A DNA stretch of 64,000 nucleotides from Chryseobacterium sp. 18061 (GCA_902706205.1 CACSKA010000009.1:124001-188000); one strand, 5' to 3'; shown: positions 42,686-51,840, counted from the stretch's first letter. Translations and numbers: made by a program. Notes: generated by a model from the sequence alone, not told the origin.

Positions 42686-43561
42686 TTAACATTCAGACTG
42701 CTGATTAAAATGGTAAACCGCGCCGAGTAAACCGGCGTCGTTGCCGTGGCTAACGGTATCGACGTATTCATCAATACCGAACCAGGCGAGATGCTGTTTC
42801 AGTTGTTGCAGGAAGCCCGGGCGTTCGGTGATGCCGCCGCCGAGCAGAATTGTTTGCGGGTCGAACAGATTGACCAGGTTGTACAGGCCGCTGGCGATGC
42901 CGTTGAAAAAATCGTTGACCAGCCGCTGGCAAACCGCGTCTCCCGCATCGCAGGCATCGAAAATCTCTTCGCCACTGACGTCATCGAGCGGTTTCCCGAT
43001 ATGGTTCGCATAGCGGTTGCGCAGGACGCGCAGCGTGCAGGTGGCATTCATGGTGTAGTGCGTCGGATGGCGGCTGCCGGGGCGGTCGGTAAACATGTAG
43101 CCAAATTCACCGCCGCGAAAACGCGCGCCGCGTACCAGCTGGTTATTGCAGAAAATCGCACCGCCGATGCCGGTGCCAATCGTCAGCACCAGAAAGTCGC
43201 TCATATCTGCCGCTTTGCCCTGCCAGCGTTCGGCGAGCAGAACGCAGTTGGCGTCATTTTCAATCGCGACCGGCAGACGAGTGCGTTCTTCGAGCCAGGC
43301 TTTAATGCCGAACTGGTCGAATTTGCGGATAGCCCCGCCCATTTCGATGAAACCGGTGTGAGGATTGACGTAGCCAGGCGCGCTGATGGCGATGCCTTCA
43401 CACTCCGAATGTGCATCCAGCCAACTCAGAATGCCGTGCAGAATGGCCTCGCCGTCGCTGTCTTTGATGGCCACTTTTCCTTTCGCAATGATGGCCCCTT
43501 CGTCAGTCACCACGCCCATTTTGAGCGCCGTGCCACCAATATCAAACGCGGCAATATGCAT
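42686..43561 (-). CDS. ROK-family kinase, probable beta-glucoside kinase (BglK-like)
   Basis: This 291-residue ROK sugar kinase has the phosphate-1 motif AAFDIGGTALKMG at the N terminus, ENDANC (catalytic Asp in the pair, near residue 99) and LTIGTGIGGAIF near 128. The usual ROK zinc-cysteine cluster is absent. In Klebsiella BglK phosphorylates non-PTS beta-disaccharides at the 6-OH, producing substrates for a GH1 enzyme exactly like the one encoded next. The ATG at 43561 has AGGAGG about ten bases upstream. AscG-like operators flank the promoter. Confidence 0.87.
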   Translation of the reverse strand: MHIAAFDIGGTALKMGVVTDEGAIIAKGKVAIKDSDGEAILHGILSWLDAHSECEGIAISAPGYVNPHTGFIEMGGAIRKFDQFGIKAWLEERTRLPVAIENDANCVLLAERWQGKAADMSDFLVLTIGTGIGGAIFCNNQLVRGARFRGGEFGYMFTDRPGSRHPTHYTMNATCTLRVLRNRYANHIGKPLDDVSGEEIFDACDAGDAVCQRLVNDFFNGIASGLYNLVNLFDPQTILLGGGITERPGFLQQLKQHLAWFGIDEYVDTVSHGNDAGLLGAVYHFNQQSEC

Positions 43562-43589
43562 CTGCGTCACTCCTCCTGAGGGCAATTTC

Positions 43590-43678
43590 AGAAACCGGTT
43601 TCAGTGGAATATTGTGTGCTGTGGCAATAACCTGCAAGCATTAAAATGTACCCGGTTTCATTTTCGTGAACGGGTTCA
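43590..43678 (-). promoter_or_regulatory. Promoter and LacI/AscG-type operators of the beta-glucoside operon
   Basis: On the minus strand TTGCAG (43632-43637) and CAATAT (43609-43614) are 17 bp apart. A perfect palindrome GAAACCGGTTTC (43591-43602) sits at the predicted start and matches the E. coli AscG recognition sequence TGAAACCGGTTTCA at 13 of 14 positions. A second, 12-of-14 copy is at 43647-43660 and a TGAAC-GG-GTTCA inverted repeat at 43667-43678. No LacI-family gene is present in the window, so control must come from elsewhere. Confidence 0.7.
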
Positions 43679-43744
43679 AATTTGCCTGAACGAATGCTGA
43701 AAGCATGTAAAAAAACGTCAGCAAAAGATATCCCACACCCAGGC

Positions 43745-43760
43745 TCGCAAACGTTTGCTT
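43745..43760 (+). promoter_or_regulatory. PurR operator of purMN
   Basis: tcgcaaacgtttgctt contains the 12-bp perfect palindrome GCAAACGTTTGC at the PurR core and precedes a TAGAAT -10-like box (43768-43773) before purM. Confidence 0.8.
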
Positions 43761-43815
43761 AGACTGTTAGAATGGCGCCGATTTTATTTGCTAACGCCAT
43801 TCGTGGAGACTTGCA

Positions 43816-44853
43816 GTGACCGACAAAACCTCTCTCAGCTATAAAGATGCCGGTGTTGATATTGACGCGGGTAATGCTCTGGTTGACCGAATCAAAGGTG
43901 TGGTGAAGAAAACCCGCCGCCCGGAAGTGATGGGTGGCCTGGGTGGATTCGGCGCACTGTGCGCACTGCCGCAAAAATATCGTGAGCCAGTGCTGGTTTC
44001 CGGCACGGATGGCGTCGGCACCAAGCTGCGCCTGGCAATGGATCTTAAGCGTCACGACACCATCGGCATCGACCTGGTGGCAATGTGCGTGAACGACCTG
44101 GTGGTACAGGGCGCTGAGCCGCTGTTCTTCCTTGATTACTACGCGACCGGCAAGCTGGACGTGGACGTCGCCTCAAGCGTTATCACTGGCATCGCCGAAG
44201 GCTGCCTGCAGTCCGGCTGTGCACTGGTGGGCGGTGAAACCGCTGAAATGCCGGGCATGTATCACGGCGAAGATTACGACGTGGCCGGTTTCTGCGTAGG
44301 TGTGGTCGAGAAATCTGAAATCATCGACGGCAGCAAAGTAGCCGACGGCGACGTACTGGTGGCTCTCGGTTCCAGCGGTCCGCACTCCAACGGTTATTCG
44401 CTGGTGCGTAAAATCCTTGAAGTCAGCGACACCAATCCAGAAACCACGGAACTTGACGGTAAACCCCTGGCCGATCACCTGCTGGCGCCAACCCGTATCT
44501 ACGTGAAAAACATTCTGGAACTGATTGCCAGCGTCGACGTGCATGCCATCGCGCACCTGACCGGCGGCGGTTTCTGGGAGAACATTCCACGCGTGCTGCC
44601 GGACAACACTCAGGCCGTGATCGACGAATCCTCGTGGCAGTGGCCGTCCGTATTTAACTGGCTGCAAACCGCCGGTAACGTTAGCCAACATGAGATGTAT
44701 CGCACCTTCAACTGTGGCGTGGGCATGTTGATTGCGCTGCCAGCCGCAGAAGCCGATAAAGCTATTGCACTGATGAATGAGAAAGGTGAAAACGCGTGGA
44801 AAATCGGCTATATCAAAGCTTCCGATTCTGAACAGCGTGTGGTCATCGAGTAA
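43816..44853 (+). CDS. purM: AIR synthetase (FGAM cyclo-ligase)
   Basis: PurM closes the imidazole ring, converting FGAM to AIR with ATP. The 345-residue protein starts at GTG (43816), as in E. coli, with GGAG upstream. It shows GGFGALCALP, the ATP-site SGTDGVGTKLRLA near residue 64, ALVGGETAEMPGMY near 139 and LTGGGFWENIPRVLP near 246. Its stop overlaps the purN start (TAATG). Control is through the upstream PurR box. Confidence 0.97.
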   Translation: MTDKTSLSYKDAGVDIDAGNALVDRIKGVVKKTRRPEVMGGLGGFGALCALPQKYREPVLVSGTDGVGTKLRLAMDLKRHDTIGIDLVAMCVNDLVVQGAEPLFFLDYYATGKLDVDVASSVITGIAEGCLQSGCALVGGETAEMPGMYHGEDYDVAGFCVGVVEKSEIIDGSKVADGDVLVALGSSGPHSNGYSLVRKILEVSDTNPETTELDGKPLADHLLAPTRIYVKNILELIASVDVHAIAHLTGGGFWENIPRVLPDNTQAVIDESSWQWPSVFNWLQTAGNVSQHEMYRTFNCGVGMLIALPAAEADKAIALMNEKGENAWKIGYIKASDSEQRVVIE

Positions 44854-45494
44854 TGAAAAATATTGTGGTGCTGATTTCTGGCAACGGAAGCAATTTGCAG
44901 GCGATTATCGATGCCTGCAAGCAGAAGAAAATCAATGGCACCCTTCGGGCTGTTTTCAGCAATAAGGCCGACGCGTTCGGCCTTGAGCGCGCCCGTGAAG
45001 CAACGATCCCTGCGCATGCGCTGAGCGCCAGCCAGTTTCCCAACCGCGAAGCATTTGACCGCGAGCTGATGCAGGAAATTGATGCCTACGCACCTGATGT
45101 GGTAGTGCTCGCAGGCTACATGCGCATCCTGAGTCCGGCATTCGTGGCGCATTATCAGGGGCGTCTGCTGAATATCCACCCTTCCTTGCTACCGAAATAT
45201 CCCGGCCTGAACACCCATCGTCAGGTGCTGGACAACGGCGACGAAGAACACGGCACCTCCGTACACTTCGTGACGGACAAACTCGATGGTGGCCCGGTGA
45301 TTTTACAGGCCAACGTGCCCGTATTCATCGGTGACACAGAAGATGACATTACCGCTCGCGTTCAGCACCAGGAGCACGCTATTTATCCGCTTGTGGTGAG
45401 CTGGTTTGTCGACGGACGTCTGGCAATGAAAGACAACAGTGCATGGCTGGACGGTGTTCAGCTTCCCGCGCAAGGCTACGCCTCCGAAGCGTAA
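44853..45494 (+). CDS. purN: GAR transformylase PurN
   Basis: PurN transfers a formyl group from 10-formyltetrahydrofolate to GAR. The 213-residue protein has the phosphate loop ISGNGSNLQA and the catalytic triad Asn107/His109 in NIHPSLLPKYPG plus the later Asp in VTDKLDGGPVI; numbering is shifted by one from E. coli because of an extra Lys2. It is co-translated with purM and followed by a terminator. Confidence 0.97.
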   Translation: MKNIVVLISGNGSNLQAIIDACKQKKINGTLRAVFSNKADAFGLERAREATIPAHALSASQFPNREAFDRELMQEIDAYAPDVVVLAGYMRILSPAFVAHYQGRLLNIHPSLLPKYPGLNTHRQVLDNGDEEHGTSVHFVTDKLDGGPVILQANVPVFIGDTEDDITARVQHQEHAIYPLVVSWFVDGRLAMKDNSAWLDGVQLPAQGYASEA

Positions 45495-45502
45495 TTCCAG
45501 GT

Positions 45503-45530
45503 CGCCTGTCCAACGCGACAGGCGCTTTTT
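45503..45530 (+). terminator. Intrinsic terminator after purMN
   Basis: An 8-bp stem CGCCTGTC (45503-45510) with GACAGGCG (45517-45524) is followed by CTTTTT. Confidence 0.88.
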
Positions 45531-45686
45531 CCCCTCCCCCATACCGCTGAATAATAAAAAAACGTTATCGCAGGTTCACGACAAACAAATTATTGTCATA
45601 CTTACCTGGCACAGTTGGACATCACAGGTCAAAGCTCGCCATAATGTGAGGGCTGTCCGCGTCAATCAACCGGAGTGTGAGTAGTA

Positions 45687-47747
45687 ATGGGTCAGGATAA
45701 GCTTTATATCGAAAAAGAACTGAGCTGGTTATCCTTTAACGAGCGCGTTCTCCAGGAAGCAGCGGATAAAAGCAACCCGTTGATAGAACGCATGCGTTTT
45801 TTGGGGATCTACTCCAATAACCTTGATGAGTTCTATAAAGTACGTTTTGCCGAACTCAAACGCCGCATTATCATCAGTGAAGAACAAGGCCTCACCGCCC
45901 ATTCCCGCCACCTGCTGGGGAAAATTCAGGCCCGCGTGCTGAAAGCCGACCAAGAATTTGACAGCCTTTATAACGAACTGCTGCTCGAAATGGCGCGCAA
46001 TCAAATTTTCCTGATTAACGAGCGTCAGTTATCGGTCAATCAACAAAGCTGGTTACGCCACTACTTCAAACATTACCTGCGCCAGCACATCACGCCGATT
46101 CTGATTAATCGCGAAACGGACTTAGTCCAGTTCCTGAAAGACGATTACACCTATCTGGCGGTGGAGATTATTCGCGGCGAAGAAATTAGCTACGCCCTGC
46201 TGGAAATCCCGTCTGATAAAGTACCGCGCTTCGTCAATTTACCACCGGAAACGCCACGTCGCCGCAAACCGATGATCCTGCTCGACAACATTCTGCGCTA
46301 CTGCCTGGACGACATCTTCCTGGGCTTCTTCGATTATGACGCCCTGAATGCCTACTCGATGAAAATGACCCGTGATGCCGAGTACGATCTGGTGCACGAG
46401 ATGGAATCGAGCCTGATGGAGTTGATGTCCTCGAGCCTGAAACAGCGTCTGACGGCTGAGCCGGTACGCTTTGTGTATCAGCGCGATATGCCTGATGCGA
46501 TGGTCGAGATGCTGCGTAAAAAATTCGCAATCACCCGCTATGACTCCATCGTACCGGGTGGCCGCTACCATAACTTTAAAGATTTCATTGGCTTCCCGAA
46601 CGTCGGTAAAGCCAATCTGGTTAACAAACCGCTGCCGCGCCTGCGTCATATCTGGTTCGATAAATTCCGTAACGGTTTCGACGCCATTCGTGAACGCGAT
46701 GTCCTGCTCTATTACCCGTATCACACCTTTGAGCACGTGCTGGAACTGTTGCGTCAGGCCTCGTTTGACCCGAGCGTGCTGGCTATCAAAATCAATATTT
46801 ACCGCGTGGCGAAAGACTCGCGCATTATTGATTCGATGATCCACGCTGCGCACAACGGCAAAAAAGTGACGGTCGTCGTTGAGCTTCAAGCGCGCTTTGA
46901 CGAAGAAGCCAACATCCATTGGGCGAAGCGCCTGACGGAAGCCGGTGTACACGTTATCTTCTCCGCGCCAGGCCTGAAAATTCACGCCAAACTGTTCCTT
47001 ATCTCACGTAAGGAAGGTGACAACGTGGTGCGCTATGCGCATATAGGCACCGGTAACTTCAACGAAAAAACCGCCCGAATTTACACCGACTATTCGCTGC
47101 TGACCGCCGATGCGCGGATCACCAACGAAGTCCGCCGGGTGTTTAACTTCATTGAGAACCCGTACCGTCCGGTGAATTTCGATTATCTGATGGTCTCGCC
47201 GCAGAACTCACGACGTTTGTTGTATGACATGATCGACAACGAAATTGCCCACGCTCAGAATGGTCGCCCATCGGGGATCACCCTGAAGTTGAACAACCTG
47301 GTCGACAAAGGCCTGGTTGATCGTCTGTACGCAGCGTCCAGCTCTGGCGTGCCGGTGAACCTGCTGATCCGCGGCATGTGTTCGCTTATTCCGCAGCTTG
47401 AAGGCATTAGCGAAAATATTAACGTCATCAGCATCGTTGACCGTTATCTTGAGCACGACCGGCTGTATATTTTTGAAGATGGCGGCACGAAAAAAGTGTG
47501 GCTCTCTTCCGCTGACTGGATGACGCGCAATATCGATTACCGAATTGAAGTCGCTACGCCGATCCTCGATCCACGCCTGAAACAGCAGGTACTGGATATC
47601 GTCGATCTGCAATTTAGCGATACCGTGAAAGCCCGTTTTATCGACAAAGAACTGAGTAATCGTTACGTGCCCCGCGGCAACCGCCGCAAAGTCCGGTCAC
47701 AGCTGGCGATCTACGACTACATTAAATCACTTGAGCAGCCCGATTAA
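45687..47747 (+). CDS. ppk: Polyphosphate kinase 1
   Basis: PPK1 reversibly polymerises the gamma-phosphate of ATP into long-chain polyphosphate and is membrane-associated. The 686-residue protein has the N, head and two C-terminal PLD-like domains. By alignment the autophosphorylated histidine (E. coli His435) is in GLKIHAKLFLISRK and the second histidine in LEHDRLYIFED. It is two residues shorter than E. coli PPK1, lacking AQ in the segment HIWFDK-FRNGF. ppx follows after 3 bp. Confidence 0.97.
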   Translation: MGQDKLYIEKELSWLSFNERVLQEAADKSNPLIERMRFLGIYSNNLDEFYKVRFAELKRRIIISEEQGLTAHSRHLLGKIQARVLKADQEFDSLYNELLLEMARNQIFLINERQLSVNQQSWLRHYFKHYLRQHITPILINRETDLVQFLKDDYTYLAVEIIRGEEISYALLEIPSDKVPRFVNLPPETPRRRKPMILLDNILRYCLDDIFLGFFDYDALNAYSMKMTRDAEYDLVHEMESSLMELMSSSLKQRLTAEPVRFVYQRDMPDAMVEMLRKKFAITRYDSIVPGGRYHNFKDFIGFPNVGKANLVNKPLPRLRHIWFDKFRNGFDAIRERDVLLYYPYHTFEHVLELLRQASFDPSVLAIKINIYRVAKDSRIIDSMIHAAHNGKKVTVVVELQARFDEEANIHWAKRLTEAGVHVIFSAPGLKIHAKLFLISRKEGDNVVRYAHIGTGNFNEKTARIYTDYSLLTADARITNEVRRVFNFIENPYRPVNFDYLMVSPQNSRRLLYDMIDNEIAHAQNGRPSGITLKLNNLVDKGLVDRLYAASSSGVPVNLLIRGMCSLIPQLEGISENINVISIVDRYLEHDRLYIFEDGGTKKVWLSSADWMTRNIDYRIEVATPILDPRLKQQVLDIVDLQFSDTVKARFIDKELSNRYVPRGNRRKVRSQLAIYDYIKSLEQPD

Positions 47748-47750
47748 TTT

Positions 47751-49292
47751 ATGCCCATAAAAACCAAAACGTCACGACCGCAGGAGATTGCTGCGGTTGA
47801 CCTGGGATCGAACAGTTTTCATATGGTTATCGCACGCGTCGTTGACGGTGCGCTGCAAATCATTGGCCGCCTGAAACAGCGCGTCCATCTGGCCGATGGC
47901 CTGAATGAAGATAATATGCTCAGTGAAGAAGCGATGGAACGCGGTCTGACCTGTCTGTCACTGTTTGCGGAACGCCTGCAAGGGTTTCCTCCGTCCAGCG
48001 TCTGTATTGTCGGTACACATACGCTTCGCCAGGCGCTGAACGCGCCGGAGTTTTTGAAGCGTGCGGAAAATGTAATTCCTTATCCGATTGAAATCATTTC
48101 CGGGAATGAAGAGGCACGTCTGATTTTTATGGGCGTGGAGCATACGCAGCCGGAAAAAGGCCGCAAGCTGGTTATCGACATCGGCGGTGGTTCGACGGAA
48201 TTGGTCATCGGCGAAGATTTTACGCCGCAGCTGGTTGAAAGCCGTCGTATGGGCTGCGTGAGTTTTGCCCAAATGTTCTTCCCTCGCGGTCTTATCAGCA
48301 AAGAGAACTTCCAGCGTGCGCGCCTTGCGGCGGTGCAGAAACTGGAAACGCTCTCATGGCAATACCGTATTCAGGGCTGGAACGTGGCCATGGGCGCGTC
48401 CGGCACTATTAAAGCCGTGCATGAAGTGCTGGTCGAAATGGGCGAAAAAGACGGTATCATCACACCGGAACGCCTGGAAATGCTGGTTGAAGAAGCGCTG
48501 AAGTTTAAAAACTTCAGCGCACTCAGTCTGCCTGGGCTTTCAGAAGACCGCCAGGCGGTCTTTATGCCGGGCCTGGCGATTCTGTGCGGCGTGTTTGATT
48601 CACTCGCCATTAAAGAGCTGCGCCTGTCTGACGGCGCTCTGCGCGAAGGCGTGCTGTATGAGATGGAAGGCCGCTTCCGTCATGACGATATCCGCAGCCG
48701 AACCGCGGAAAGCCTGGCCAGTCAGTACCATATCGACCGCGAGCAGGCGCGTCGCGTGCTGGAAACCACGCATCAAATGTATGAGCAGTGGGTGGAGCAG
48801 AACGTGAAGCAGGCGCATCCCCAGCTGGCCGCTCTGCTGAAATGGGCCGCGATGCTGCATGAGGTGGGATTGAATATCAATCACAGCGGGATGCATCGCC
48901 ATTCGGCGTACATTTTGCAAAACAGTGATTTGCCCGGCTTCAACCAAGAGCAGCAGATGCTGATGGCAACCCTGGTTCGCTATCATCGCAAAGGGGTGAA
49001 GCTGGACGATTTGCCGCGCTTTACACTGTTTAAGAAGAAGCAATTCCTGCCGATGATCCAGCTGCTGCGCCTCGGCGTATTGCTGAATAACCAGCGTCAG
49101 GCCACCACCACGCCACCGACGTTAAAACTGACTACCGAGGCGAATCACTGGACACTGTGCTTCCCTCACGACTGGTTTAGTCAAAATGCGCTGGTGCTGC
49201 TCGATCTGGAAAAAGAGCAGCAGTATTGGCAAGGCGTGACCGGTTGGATGTTGAAAATTACTGAAGAAGACTCACCAGACATCGCCGCCTGA
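47751..49292 (+). CDS. ppx: Exopolyphosphatase
   Basis: Ppx removes terminal phosphates from polyphosphate and can hydrolyse pppGpp to ppGpp. The 513-residue protein, the E. coli length, has the actin-like ATPase fold: AAVDLGSNSFHMVIARV near residue 14, SGNEEARLIFMGV near 117 with the catalytic glutamate, and VIDIGGGSTELVIGE near 140. An HD-like C-terminal domain includes KWAAMLHEVGLNINHSGMHRHSAYI. It forms the ppk-ppx operon and overlaps the end of pdeF by 21 bp. Confidence 0.97.
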   Translation: MPIKTKTSRPQEIAAVDLGSNSFHMVIARVVDGALQIIGRLKQRVHLADGLNEDNMLSEEAMERGLTCLSLFAERLQGFPPSSVCIVGTHTLRQALNAPEFLKRAENVIPYPIEIISGNEEARLIFMGVEHTQPEKGRKLVIDIGGGSTELVIGEDFTPQLVESRRMGCVSFAQMFFPRGLISKENFQRARLAAVQKLETLSWQYRIQGWNVAMGASGTIKAVHEVLVEMGEKDGIITPERLEMLVEEALKFKNFSALSLPGLSEDRQAVFMPGLAILCGVFDSLAIKELRLSDGALREGVLYEMEGRFRHDDIRSRTAESLASQYHIDREQARRVLETTHQMYEQWVEQNVKQAHPQLAALLKWAAMLHEVGLNINHSGMHRHSAYILQNSDLPGFNQEQQMLMATLVRYHRKGVKLDDLPRFTLFKKKQFLPMIQLLRLGVLLNNQRQATTTPPTLKLTTEANHWTLCFPHDWFSQNALVLLDLEKEQQYWQGVTGWMLKITEEDSPDIAA

Positions 49293-51527
49293 TGTAACAG
49301 GCTCGATATTCTCGGCAGCCAGACCTTCTAAAGGTTCTGGTTTGCCGAGATAAAAGCCCTGCAAATAATCAATTCCCAGGCTCAGCGCCGCCTCACGGAT
49401 TTCATCCGTTTCAACATACTCAGCCACCACCTGCATGTTCTTCATTCGCGCCAGCTGGCAAATCGACGAAACGATTTGGTAATCCAGCGTGCTCAACAGC
49501 AGGTTCTGGATAAAGCTACCGTCGATTTTAAGGATATCGGCGCTGACATTTTTCAATCGCGCGTAGCTGGCATAGCCAGTGCCAAAATCATCAATGGCAA
49601 TGCGGCAACCCAGCGCTTGAAGCTGCGCCATGTTGAGCATGGCCTGGTCCGGGTGACTCAGCGAATGATTTTCAGTGATTTCAAAAATGAGCTGCCAGCC
49701 CTGAATGTTATAGCGCTTTAGCAGGTCGGATACCGTCTTCGGAAACTGTGATCCGCAAGCCGATGAGGGCGAGATATTCACCGACAATCGCATGCCAGGC
49801 AACGTTTCACGACGGCTATCCATAAATTTCAGCGTATTTTCCAGCACCCACAGATCGATCCGTGACGAAAGCCCAAACTCGTGGGCCACCGGCAGAAACA
49901 CTTCCGGGGTAATCAGCTGGTCGTTATCGCCATTCAGACGCAGCAAGACTTCGTGATAGCTATCGCCGCGCATGCCGACAATCGGCTGCGCCATCAGACT
50001 GAAATTATCGTGTTCCAGCGCCAGCTGCAGCCGGTTCATCATGGTGATTTTATCTTTCAGGCCCTGCTGCAAATGCGAGGCGCTGCGGTGCTGAAGGTTT
50101 TCAGGTGAACCGGACACCAACGAAGAGTTAGCAATCGTACTCAGCTCACCTAACAGCATCGGCAGCTGCATCACCGGGGACCGCACATGGCAGTAACTCA
50201 CCCCCACGTTCGGCTGCAGCGGCATACCATCCCAAACAAAACGGAATTTTTTAATCCGCGCATCAATGGCGGCAATCCTCGCTTCGTGGCATTCCGTATT
50301 CAGTCGAATAACCAGGTCGTGGCCGGAAAGCTGGTAAGTACACTCACCGTCGTGGAGCTCCGGCTCAAGCCATTTCCCCAGCGTTTGTTTGTACTGGATA
50401 CGCACCATCATCCCGTAATGACGCCCTAGAACTTCGAGTTCCGGAATGCGTAAGAAGCACAGCACTGACCACGGTGTGCTCGAGAGCTTGCGGCTCAATG
50501 CCCACAAATTCGGCATCTGAACCACGGGGTCGATAAACGCCATCCGTTTCACGCGGGCGTGGATGTAGCGCTGTTGGGTCGACAGCATCGCCATGTACAC
50601 CACGATAAACGAGAACACCAGATAGCTGGATGAGGTAATCGCCAGCTGGTTGCTGTAGCTCGGATAAAACGGCATGTAACGGTAGTAGAAGTGAATACTA
50701 ACTATCAGCACTACCGTCCAGATGATAGACATCATCCGATAGCCGAAACGCATCGACCCCCACAGCATCACCGGCAGCAGCAGTGAGAGGGTATAATTGG
50801 TGGTAAAAATAGAGGCTGCATTCGCGGCAGGAATAAAAAGCATTCCCATGATAATCAATAAGATAACCAACCAGGTAATCATCTCACCCGCGCTCACTTT
50901 GGAATCAATTTGTTGGCGCATCTGGGAGATGAACGCACGCAAATACATCGGATTTCGAATGATCCGAATGACCAAATAACACAGCGGCACCCCAGTTAAG
51001 CACCCCACCAGCACCGACTGGTAGTTAATCAGGCTGTGCAGCGTCAGTGGTCCGGTTCCGGCCAGCGAAATACGCGCGGGAAGAATGTTAAAAAAGACGC
51101 AGGCTAGCAGCAACAGCTGAAAAAGGGTCGCAGGGAAAAACATTTGCCAGAACAGACGTTGCGGCATCAAACGCGTGCAGCCATAGGAAACGGAATGCCG
51201 CCTCGGCACGAAAACCCGATACCCGCCCCAACTAAGGATAATCGGGATTAAAAAATGGAAGGTGATACCAATAGTTTCAGGGATGGTCATGCCCTGAGCA
51301 ATGACCAGCCAAATCCCTGCGACGATGCCGGGCAGCGCTTTCCAGCCAAAAAAGAGCATCAGGGACAGCAGCAGAGCCAGCGGCAAATAATAGAGTGAAA
51401 CGATACCGCCATCGATATGGGTGAAGGTATTAGCAGCGCGGGCAACGGGTAATAGCAGCGTTGGCAGGATGAGCGGTAATCCCCACCATTTATCACGATT
51501 CTTTTTATATAATTCAGTAAGATGCAT
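49272..51527 (-). CDS. pdeF: Membrane cyclic-di-GMP phosphodiesterase PdeF (YfgF)
   Basis: PdeF hydrolyses cyclic di-GMP to pGpG. The 751-residue protein has a MASE1-type N-terminal region with about eight membrane helices (residues 15-315), a degenerate GGDEF domain (SGHDL replaces the active motif near 400) and a C-terminal EAL domain. In the latter the signature reads EVLLRLN rather than EALLR, but downstream motifs NISPSS, EITENHSL, IDDFGTGYASYARLK and KIDGSF are intact. E. coli YfgF is expressed anaerobically under FNR, and an FNR-like site lies upstream here. It converges on ppx with a 21-bp overlap. Confidence 0.94.
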   Translation of the reverse strand: MHLTELYKKNRDKWWGLPLILPTLLLPVARAANTFTHIDGGIVSLYYLPLALLLSLMLFFGWKALPGIVAGIWLVIAQGMTIPETIGITFHFLIPIILSWGGYRVFVPRRHSVSYGCTRLMPQRLFWQMFFPATLFQLLLLACVFFNILPARISLAGTGPLTLHSLINYQSVLVGCLTGVPLCYLVIRIIRNPMYLRAFISQMRQQIDSKVSAGEMITWLVILLIIMGMLFIPAANAASIFTTNYTLSLLLPVMLWGSMRFGYRMMSIIWTVVLIVSIHFYYRYMPFYPSYSNQLAITSSSYLVFSFIVVYMAMLSTQQRYIHARVKRMAFIDPVVQMPNLWALSRKLSSTPWSVLCFLRIPELEVLGRHYGMMVRIQYKQTLGKWLEPELHDGECTYQLSGHDLVIRLNTECHEARIAAIDARIKKFRFVWDGMPLQPNVGVSYCHVRSPVMQLPMLLGELSTIANSSLVSGSPENLQHRSASHLQQGLKDKITMMNRLQLALEHDNFSLMAQPIVGMRGDSYHEVLLRLNGDNDQLITPEVFLPVAHEFGLSSRIDLWVLENTLKFMDSRRETLPGMRLSVNISPSSACGSQFPKTVSDLLKRYNIQGWQLIFEITENHSLSHPDQAMLNMAQLQALGCRIAIDDFGTGYASYARLKNVSADILKIDGSFIQNLLLSTLDYQIVSSICQLARMKNMQVVAEYVETDEIREAALSLGIDYLQGFYLGKPEPLEGLAAENIEPVTSGGDVW

Positions 51528-51630
51528 AGATACTCAAAAGAGGACCCAATTCCTGATGGGTAGTTTCAGACAGGCATCCAACCTGATTAGTGACTTCCGC
51601 GAATTGTTACGAAGCGGAATGGGGCAAGAG

Positions 51631-51671
51631 ATTATAAGTAGCACCAGGGTGGACGATTTGACTTAAATCAA
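51631..51671 (-). promoter_or_regulatory. FNR-dependent promoter of pdeF
   Basis: TTGAC-TTAA-ATCAA (51658-51671) matches the FNR box TTGAT-N4-ATCAA with one mismatch. On the minus strand a perfect TATAAT lies at 51631-51636, and a start near 51623-51624 places the FNR centre at about -41, the class II position. Confidence 0.72.
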
Positions 51672-51840
51672 TAAATAACAACGCGGTTATGATTAATACG
51701 TCATTCCGTTCATGCGTTCGCTTGTTTTGTTCTCCGGTACTGTTTTGCGCATTTTTTATGCAGTTGTGAATTGACCCTGCTGCGTTGCTGTGCCTTAATA
51801 GGCCCATCGCCCATAATGGGTATTATTAAAGGACCCCGCA
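51672..51840 (+). promoter_or_regulatory. yfgG upstream region with sigma-70-type promoter
   Basis: With the pdeF leader this gap exceeds 300 bp. TTGACC (51771-51776) and TTAATA (51795-51800), 18 bp apart with TG upstream of the -10, form a plausible promoter for yfgG. A small GCCCAT/ATGGGT hairpin follows at about 51809-51821. No gene is seen. Confidence 0.5.

Noticed and set aside
42746..43579. 277-codon open frame antisense to the ROK kinase gene
   Set aside because: It has no recognisable family, lies fully opposite a well-supported gene, and arises from codon bias of a GC-rich coding strand.
45593..45612. Possible Pho box before ppk (TTGTCAT and CTGGCAC)
   Set aside because: The two half-sites are 13 bp apart instead of 11 and the match is partial; not enough to call PhoB control.
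46239..46985. 248-codon open frame antisense to ppk
   Set aside because: Shadow frame opposite a conserved enzyme with no domain resemblance.
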